Under the pieces are notes generated by a model. It saw only the letters and a program-made list of their open reading frames with translations. It had not been told where the DNA came from and made no database searches. Positions 5,700-9,370 of a stretch of DNA of 9,370 nucleotides are shown one piece after another. Origin of the DNA: Ruminococcus sp. UBA3855 (GTDB taxonomy: Bacteria > Bacillota > Clostridia > Oscillospirales > Ruminococcaceae); contig DGHF01000187.1 of assembly GCA_002392545.1 (NCBI GenBank), positions 1 to 9,370 of the forward strand, written 5' to 3'. Position 1 is the stretch's first letter. Each line of letters begins with the position of its first letter. The translations under genes and the position numbers were made by a program.

Positions 5700-5728
5700 A
5701 GTATACCATATTTTTCCGGAGATGTCAA
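5700..5728 (-). promoter_or_regulatory. Promoter of RHH gene B
   Basis: Minus strand TTGACA (5728 to 5723), a 17-bp spacer and TATACT (5705 to 5700) preceded by TGG (extended -10). This is among the closest matches to consensus in the window. The expected start is near 5693. Confidence 0.88.
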
Positions 5729-5751
5729 CCGAAAAAGTTGTTTCCAAGTTG

Positions 5752-5775
5752 AATTGTATCATTTATGATACAATT
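5752..5775. promoter_or_regulatory. Perfect palindrome upstream of the RHH gene B promoter
   Basis: AATTGTATCA (5752-5761) and TGATACAATT (5766-5775) are exact inverted repeats separated by TTTA. The element lies 24 bp upstream of the -35 box of RHH gene B, a position suited to an activator or to a dimeric regulator. It carries no T-run suited to termination. The binding protein is unknown; the RHH proteins next door are candidates. Confidence 0.65.
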
Positions 5776-5806
5776 TGTTCAGATTTTCAGTAAAATGGCA
5801 TCACAA

Positions 5807-5830
5807 AAGCCTGTCAGGAATGACAGGCTT
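5807..5830 (-). terminator. Intrinsic terminator of the SseB-like gene
   Basis: AAGCCTGTCA (5830 to 5821, minus strand) pairs perfectly with TGACAGGCTT (5816 to 5807) across a 4-nt loop, followed on the minus strand by TTTTG. It starts about 45 bp after the stop codon. The T-run is short but the stem is strong. Confidence 0.82.
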
Positions 5831-5874
5831 CTGAAAAATTTCAATTGTTACCCAGTATTTCCAGTTGGATGGTA

Positions 5875-6792
5875 TCACTCAGATTCGGGGCTGGATGCTG
5901 TAAGTGTGCCATTTTTGTATGCATTGAAGAGACGGAAGTCTGTAGTTTCTACCTCTACTTCCTGTCCATCTACAACTTTTTTCACACTTGTTATTTCATG
6001 TCTCTTGTCAAAGAAGGGTTCAGCATCTCTCAGCGCAGCAGCACCGAAGTTATTGGAAGCCGGAACAATTGCCAGCTCTACGCCACGCAGATGGGGCTTT
6101 GCAGTCTCTGCGATACCGTCAAAGAGGGTTTTCATGCCGTCATTGCCAAGGGAAACAACATCCACATCCAGCACAAGCAGGAAATTCGGGTTCGGCTTGT
6201 CCTCACGCTTCATGACACGCAGATAAGCCTTTTCTACCTTGTCGCTTTCAGCAATGAAAGGATAGATAGCTTCCAGCAATTCCGTAGGCTCTTCTTTGAG
6301 AGTGCCAATCTGAATTTTAGTACCAGGGGCGATAGCCTCAGTATTCTGCATTCTGAGCAGGCTTTCCACAGGAATCATGATATTCTGACCATAGGGGTTA
6401 ATTACAGCTCCTGCGAGGTCTTTGCCGACATCTCTCTGGAAGAAGTGGCACAGGTCACGGAAAGTAATAGCAGCTCTCTGGTGATTCTTGTTATCATCCC
6501 ACTTCTGGATTTCGGATTCATCTGTGAACAGGGGGAAGAAACGCTTTCCTTCCTTGTCGTTGAACAGAATAAACTGTACCTGTGGCTGGTCTTTCAGCTC
6601 AACAGTGCCGTCAGCGTTTGCCTGTGCCTGCTGAACAGTCTGGATATTTGCCGGAACGAGAAAACGTCCAGCTTTCAGAGTGTTCACGAAAGTTGTTTCT
6701 GTTCTGGCGTTGCGGTCTGCCTTCATAGCGTCCATTGCGTGCACCAGCTCCGGATTGGTAATAGGAGCTTGGGTTCTTTTGATTTCTGCCAA
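5875..6792 (-). CDS. SseB-family protein
   Basis: The product is 305 residues from the TTG start at 6792. An N-terminal SseB-type domain is visible: GRFLVPANIQ, then QVQFILFNDKEGKRFFPLFTDESEIQKW, ending with GAVINPYGQNIMIP. A second domain follows, with ELLEAIYPFIAESDKVEKAY, then FLLVLDVD and RGVELAIVPASNNFG, resembling the SseB C-terminal domain. SseB was named from an E. coli serine-sensitivity phenotype; the molecular role is unknown. No signal peptide or membrane segment, so it is cytoplasmic. Start choice: the frame stays open to an ATG at 6849, but that ATG overlaps the -10 box of the gene's own promoter, whereas GAGGTG (6804 to 6799) sits 6 bp ahead of the TTG at 6792. The gene has its own promoter and terminator, so it is monocistronic. 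Confidence 0.85.
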   Translation of the reverse strand: MAEIKRTQAPITNPELVHAMDAMKADRNARTETTFVNTLKAGRFLVPANIQTVQQAQANADGTVELKDQPQVQFILFNDKEGKRFFPLFTDESEIQKWDDNKNHQRAAITFRDLCHFFQRDVGKDLAGAVINPYGQNIMIPVESLLRMQNTEAIAPGTKIQIGTLKEEPTELLEAIYPFIAESDKVEKAYLRVMKREDKPNPNFLLVLDVDVVSLGNDGMKTLFDGIAETAKPHLRGVELAIVPASNNFGAAALRDAEPFFDKRHEITSVKKVVDGQEVEVETTDFRLFNAYKNGTLTASSPESE

Positions 6793-6847
6793 AATATTCA
6801 CCTCATTCAATATTTTCACTAGTCCAGTAATACGAACTGTTATAGAC

Positions 6848-6876
6848 ATTATAGCATAAAATTTTCATAAAGTCAA
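6848..6876 (-). promoter_or_regulatory. Promoter of the SseB-like gene
   Basis: Minus strand TTGACT (6876 to 6871), a 17-bp spacer, and perfect TATAAT (6853 to 6848) preceded by TGC (extended -10). The expected start is near 6841, about 50 nt before the TTG start. This excludes the ATG at 6849 as translation start. Confidence 0.9.
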
Positions 6877-6920
6877 CACTATTTTTAGAATATTTTTATT
6901 TCCTTCACGAAAAAAGGATG

Positions 6921-6958
6921 AAAAAATCAGGGGCACACCTAAAAAGCTGCTCCTGATT
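6921..6958 (-). terminator. Intrinsic terminator of rpmB
   Basis: On the minus strand AATCAGG (6958 to 6952) pairs with CCTGATT (6931 to 6925), and after one A-C mismatch GCA (6950 to 6948) pairs with TGC (6935 to 6933). A run of six T follows (6926 to 6921). It lies about 40 bp past the rpmB stop and separates it from the SseB promoter. Confidence 0.88.
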
Positions 6959-6998
6959 CCTTTTCATAATTGGTTTGTCGTCCGTATATGTCCGATGA

Positions 6999-7184
6999 TT
7001 ATGCACGTTCAATCTTGCCGGAACGCAGACATCTGGAGCATACATAAATATGGCACGGAGAGCCCTTCACAACTGCCTTGACACGCTGAACATTGGGCTT
7101 CCAAGTTCTGTTGGACGAACGATGAGAATGGGAAACCTTGTTACCGAAAGTAACACCCTTACCGCAAATTTCACACTTTGCCAT
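6999..7184 (-). CDS. rpmB: 50S ribosomal protein L28
   Basis: The product is 61 residues, typical for bL28, a component of the large ribosomal subunit. It starts MAKCEICGKG and contains the family features GNKVSHSHRSSNRTWKPNVQ and a C-terminal HIYVCSRCLRSGKI. Two CxxC pairs (C4/C7 and C49/C52) mark the zinc-binding form of L28. The start at 7184 is fixed by AAGGAGGTG about 7 bp ahead; the frame extends to an ATG at 7205, which lies upstream of this ribosome binding site and is rejected. The gene is monocistronic, divergent from the M50 protease gene. Confidence 0.96.
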   Translation of the reverse strand: MAKCEICGKGVTFGNKVSHSHRSSNRTWKPNVQRVKAVVKGSPCHIYVCSRCLRSGKIERA

Positions 7185-7229
7185 TGAAAACACCTCCTTC
7201 GACATGGTGAAAAAACACCTATGTTATAT

Positions 7230-7258
7230 ATTATAGCAGAATGTTCCGAAAAAAGCAA
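7230..7258 (-). promoter_or_regulatory. Promoter of rpmB
   Basis: Minus strand TTGCTT (7258 to 7253), 17 bp, then TATAAT (7235 to 7230) preceded by TGC. The region immediately upstream (7260-7292) is nearly pure A/T runs, as in an UP element that boosts ribosomal-protein promoters; the UP role is inferred. Confidence 0.88.
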
Positions 7259-7261
7259 GTC

Positions 7262-7292
7262 TTTTTTGAAAAAAAATCAAAAAATTTTTTCA
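7262..7292. repeat. A/T-tract inverted repeats between divergent rpmB and M50 promoters
   Basis: Two overlapping inverted repeats can be drawn: TTTTTTGA (7262-7269) with TCAAAAAA (7277-7284), and TGAAAAAA (7267-7274) with TTTTTTCA (7285-7292). The run of A- and T-tracts should bend or soften the DNA. It lies between the -35 boxes of two divergent promoters. Confidence 0.5.
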
Positions 7293-7338
7293 GGGAAAAA
7301 TACAGGGCAAGGATTTTTCCGGAATTTACAGAAAAAGC

Positions 7339-7367
7339 TTGCAAAATGTTCCCATTTGTAGTATAAT
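7339..7367 (+). promoter_or_regulatory. Promoter of the M50-scpA-scpB operon
   Basis: TTGCAA (7339-7344), 17 bp, and perfect TATAAT (7362-7367). Expected transcription start near 7374, about 35 nt before the first gene. Confidence 0.87.
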
Positions 7368-7408
7368 AAAAGGGTAACTGTTCTGATGCTTTGATAAGGA
7401 GGAATGAG

Positions 7409-8092
7409 ATGTTTGCATTATCAACAGAAGAAAAACTGCAATACCTTGTAAGGCTGATGATTATTCTGCTCATCAATCCACTGCATGAATGTGCTCATGC
7501 TTATTCAGCGTACAAGCTGGGGGATGATACCGCAAAGAATGAAGGACGGCTCACGCTTTCACCGTTGGCACATCTGGATTTTTTCGGCTCATTGCTGTTG
7601 TTCTTTTTCGGGTTCGGGTGGGCGAAACCTGTCCCAGTGAATCCAAGAAATTTCAAAGAGCCAAGCAAAGGCATGATGCTGACCGCCATTGCAGGACCTC
7701 TTTCCAATGTTGCGGCGGCATTGCTGGCAGTGATTGCCTATCAGCTTTTGAACGGGCAGGAATATTTTGGCATTCATGATGGCATGATATATATGTCACC
7801 GCAAACCAAAGGTTATGCCATGTGGATGATTTATGAATTTATCGTCATCAATATCAATCTGTTTCTGTTCAATATGATTCCTGTACCGCCTTTAGACGGC
7901 TCAAGAGTGATGACGTATTTATTACCACAAAAGGCGGCATTCTGGTTTATTAAGAACGAGCGGTATTTTTATGGGGCGGTCATGCTCCTGATGATGACAG
8001 GAATTTTGAGTTATCCGCTGTATTTTCTGAATACGAAAGTTTATGATTTGCTTCTGCTTGTGACAAGCTGGATTCCGGCGGTGACGGCATGA
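7409..8092 (+). CDS. Site-2 protease family (M50) integral membrane zinc metalloprotease
   Basis: The product is 227 residues. The zinc-binding HEXXH motif is HECAH (26-30) at the end of the first hydrophobic segment, and the third ligand is Asp163 in NMIPVPPLDG (155-164). Other family landmarks are GWAKPVPVNPRNF (70-82) and AGPLSN (95-100). About four to five hydrophobic segments (roughly 12-24, 58-72, 91-114, 138-158, 186-207) place the active site in the membrane. Related proteases cleave transmembrane substrates; the substrate here is unknown. The start at ATG 7409 follows AAGGAGG (7396-7402) by 6 bp; an upstream in-frame TTG at 7391 lies before this ribosome binding site and is rejected. 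The stop overlaps the scpA ATG (ATGA), so the two are translationally coupled. This gene order with scpA-scpB is common in Firmicutes (from memory). Confidence 0.93.
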   Translation: MFALSTEEKLQYLVRLMIILLINPLHECAHAYSAYKLGDDTAKNEGRLTLSPLAHLDFFGSLLLFFFGFGWAKPVPVNPRNFKEPSKGMMLTAIAGPLSNVAAALLAVIAYQLLNGQEYFGIHDGMIYMSPQTKGYAMWMIYEFIVININLFLFNMIPVPPLDGSRVMTYLLPQKAAFWFIKNERYFYGAVMLLMMTGILSYPLYFLNTKVYDLLLLVTSWIPAVTA

Positions 8093-8811
8093 AAGAGATT
8101 GAATTTCAGCTGGAAGTATTCACAGGACCGCTTGACCTGCTTTTGCATCTCATTTCTAAACATCAGCTCAATATTTATGATATTGAAATTACCAGACTGC
8201 TGGAACAGTATCTATTATATATGGAGCAGGCAAGAGAGCAGAATCTGGATTTAGCAGGGGAATTTCTGGAAATGGCGGCGAGGCTGGTTTATATTAAAAC
8301 CGTTTCACTTTTGCCAAGACCCGAAGAGGCGGAACGTGCAAAACAGGAATTACAGGGTTCGCTGATTGAATTTGCCCTCTGCAAAAAAGCTGCTTTCATG
8401 CTCGGAGAACAATTCATTGCAGATGATATTTTCGTCAGAAAACCCATGAAATTCCCGAAACTAAAACAAACCTACAAACTGCACCACACTGTGGAAAGTC
8501 TGGCTGATATCTGGGCACATATGGATAAATCCGGCATGAACAGCGAGGAACTTTCTAAAAAAATTACAGATACCGTCATGCAGGAAAAAGTAGTTTCCGT
8601 AGCATCAAAAGTGGTGCATATTCTGCGCCGTCTCTGGAACGGAGAAGAAGTGCTGGTTTCGTCCCTGTATGAGGGATTGACAGACCGTTCCGCAAGAGTG
8701 GCTACATTTCTGGCAGTGCTGGAATTAACACGTTTCGGGCGAATTATGTTGAATGATGATAATACCATTCTAACCATACGTGACAGGAAGGAGGGGGAAA
8801 ATGGAAATTGA
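8089..8811 (+). CDS. scpA: Segregation and condensation protein A (kleisin)
   Basis: The product is 240 residues. ScpA is the kleisin that bridges the heads of the SMC dimer and binds ScpB to form the bacterial condensin used in chromosome folding and segregation. The N-terminal signature is clear: FQLEVFTGPLDLLLHLISKH (6-25), followed by LNIYDIEITRLLEQYL and AGEFLEMAARLVYIKTVSLLPR (56-77). The C-terminal winged-helix region, with SLYEGLTDRSARVATFLAVLELTRFGRI (about 195-225), is the SMC-head-binding part. Its start overlaps the M50 gene stop by 4 bp and its end overlaps scpB by 11 bp. Confidence 0.97.
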   Translation: MKEIEFQLEVFTGPLDLLLHLISKHQLNIYDIEITRLLEQYLLYMEQAREQNLDLAGEFLEMAARLVYIKTVSLLPRPEEAERAKQELQGSLIEFALCKKAAFMLGEQFIADDIFVRKPMKFPKLKQTYKLHHTVESLADIWAHMDKSGMNSEELSKKITDTVMQEKVVSVASKVVHILRRLWNGEEVLVSSLYEGLTDRSARVATFLAVLELTRFGRIMLNDDNTILTIRDRKEGENGN

Positions 8812-9370
8812 ACGCTTGACAACACTGGCGGAAGCTGTTTTATTTGCATCAGGTGACCCCGTGGAAACGTCCCGACTTGCTTTGACTTTGAAAATCTCTG
8901 AAAAAGAACTCATCCCCATCATGGAGCATTTGCAGGAACGCTATACAAAAACCGAAAGTGCCTTGCAGGTGATGCGCTTTTCTAAATCATGGCAGTTGGG
9001 GACACGTCCCGAATTTGCATTCGTCATCCGTGAAGCCATGGAGAAAAAACGAATGCAGCCGCTTTCCAATGCAGCAATGGAGACTTTGACCATTATCGCA
9101 TACAATCAGCCAGTCAGTAAAGGATTTGTGGAGCGGATTAGGGGAATTGACAGTTCCTCTGTTGTCAATTCCCTCGTGGATAAGGGGCTATTGGAAGAAG
9201 CAGGGAGAATTGACGTCCCGGGGCATCCTATCGGATACCGAACAACGCCTTTATTTTTGCGTGTGTTCGGGATTTCCTCATTGGACGAACTCCCCGACCC
9301 CAACGCAAGACAGGAGGATAAATTCACCGGCGAACTGGATGGATATTCCGAAATTGAAACAGAATCAGAA
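8801..9370 (+). CDS. scpB: Segregation and condensation protein B (3' partial)
   Basis: The reading frame is open from ATG 8801 to the window end (190 codons, no stop). ScpB dimers clasp the central part of ScpA in the SMC complex. Visible family features: an N-terminal winged helix, LAEAVLFASGDPVETSRLA (9-27), the LGTRPEFAFVIREAM region, then the second winged helix with LSNAAMETLTIIAYNQPVSKGFVERIRG (about 88-115), SSSVVNSLVDKGLLEEAGR, the PGHPIGYRTTPLFLRVFGISSLDELP segment, and an acidic tail. AAGGAGG (8788-8794) lies 6 bp ahead of the start, inside scpA. Given the usual length of roughly 190-200 residues, only a few codons are likely missing. Confidence 0.96.
   Translation, partial: MEIERLTTLAEAVLFASGDPVETSRLALTLKISEKELIPIMEHLQERYTKTESALQVMRFSKSWQLGTRPEFAFVIREAMEKKRMQPLSNAAMETLTIIAYNQPVSKGFVERIRGIDSSSVVNSLVDKGLLEEAGRIDVPGHPIGYRTTPLFLRVFGISSLDELPDPNARQEDKFTGELDGYSEIETESE

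Larger units (their letters stand above)
5553..5874. other. Intergenic stretch of 322 bp without a firmly supported gene
   Basis: Between the RHH gene B start and the SseB-like gene stop, read on the minus strand, this stretch holds: the SseB terminator (5807-5830), a palindrome (5752-5775), the RHH gene B promoter (5700-5728) and a leader of about 140 nt (about 5693 to 5553). The leader is open in all three minus-strand frames and contains a candidate Cys-rich micro-ORF, a direct repeat and a small hairpin. No known RNA family was recognised. Confidence 0.7.

Noticed and set aside
5373..5762. A 129-codon minus-strand ORF as the full RHH gene B product
   Set aside because: The ATG at 5762 lies inside a palindrome upstream of a consensus promoter (5700-5728), and the next in-frame ATG (5699) overlaps the -10. 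The first 70 residues do not resemble an RHH extension; copy A aligns only with the part after ATG 5552.
4979..5830. The two CCTGTCA/TGACAGG-type hairpins (4983-5015 and 5807-5830) as a dispersed repeat or mobile-element ends flanking the RHH pair
   Set aside because: Both contain a similar core (AGGCTGTCA versus AGCCTGTCA), but the similarity is limited to terminator-like stems with T-runs at gene ends. No target duplication or transposase was seen.
5845..6822. A 325-codon plus-strand ORF opposite the SseB-like gene
   Set aside because: Long but without recognisable motifs, antisense to a gene with a clear family match, promoter, ribosome binding site and terminator. It is a shadow frame.
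7391..7408. Upstream TTG start for the M50 protease
   Set aside because: It precedes the AAGGAGG ribosome binding site at 7396-7402, which would then lie inside the coding sequence; ATG 7409 has proper spacing.

Overview
The window reads as a chromosomal stretch of a low-to-moderate GC anaerobic Firmicute, most likely a member of Clostridia near Ruminococcus/Oscillospiraceae. The support is indirect: strong AGGAGG-type ribosome binding sites, consensus SigA-type promoters (TTGACA/TTGCNN, 17 bp, TATAAT, often with an extended TGN), TTG starts, a M50 protease-scpA-scpB cluster, and a thioredoxin next to a ferredoxin:thioredoxin reductase catalytic subunit. No insertion sequences, phage genes, tRNAs, rRNAs or CRISPR arrays were seen.

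Layout: (1) 1-3058, plus strand: the 3' part of a dGTPase-like HD hydrolase gene, then with 14 bp between them an ABC-F ATPase of YdiF type with a TTG start. (2) 3059-4335, plus: a monocistronic lipoprotein gene with its own promoter, a long 5' leader whose first bases form a strong stem-loop, and a clear intrinsic terminator. (3) 4369-5019, plus: a two-gene redox operon (thioredoxin and FTR-type catalytic protein, joined by a TAATG overlap) ending in a strong terminator that also works in the opposite direction. (4) 5035-5775, minus: two small paralogous ribbon-helix-helix (RHH) DNA-binding protein genes. Each has its own promoter with repeated or palindromic sequence beside it. A possible Cys-rich micro-ORF lies in the leader of the upstream gene. 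(5) 5807-7258, minus: an SseB-like gene and rpmB (ribosomal protein L28), each with its own promoter and terminator. (6) 7339-9370, plus: a M50 site-2-protease-family gene, scpA and scpB in a tightly overlapping operon; scpB runs off the window end.

Most genes are housekeeping: nucleotide pool control, ribosome-associated ATPase, thiol redox, ribosome, and chromosome segregation (ScpA/ScpB are the kleisin and winged-helix partners of SMC). The least ordinary parts are the RHH pair with its repeat-bearing promoters and micro-ORF leader, the lipoprotein with acidic low-complexity tails on both sides of a folded domain, and the FTR-type protein whose six cysteines are spaced differently from the plant/cyanobacterial enzyme. 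I do not see a clear-cut new defence or biosynthetic system. Organism and functional assignments rest on motif recognition by eye, with no database search.
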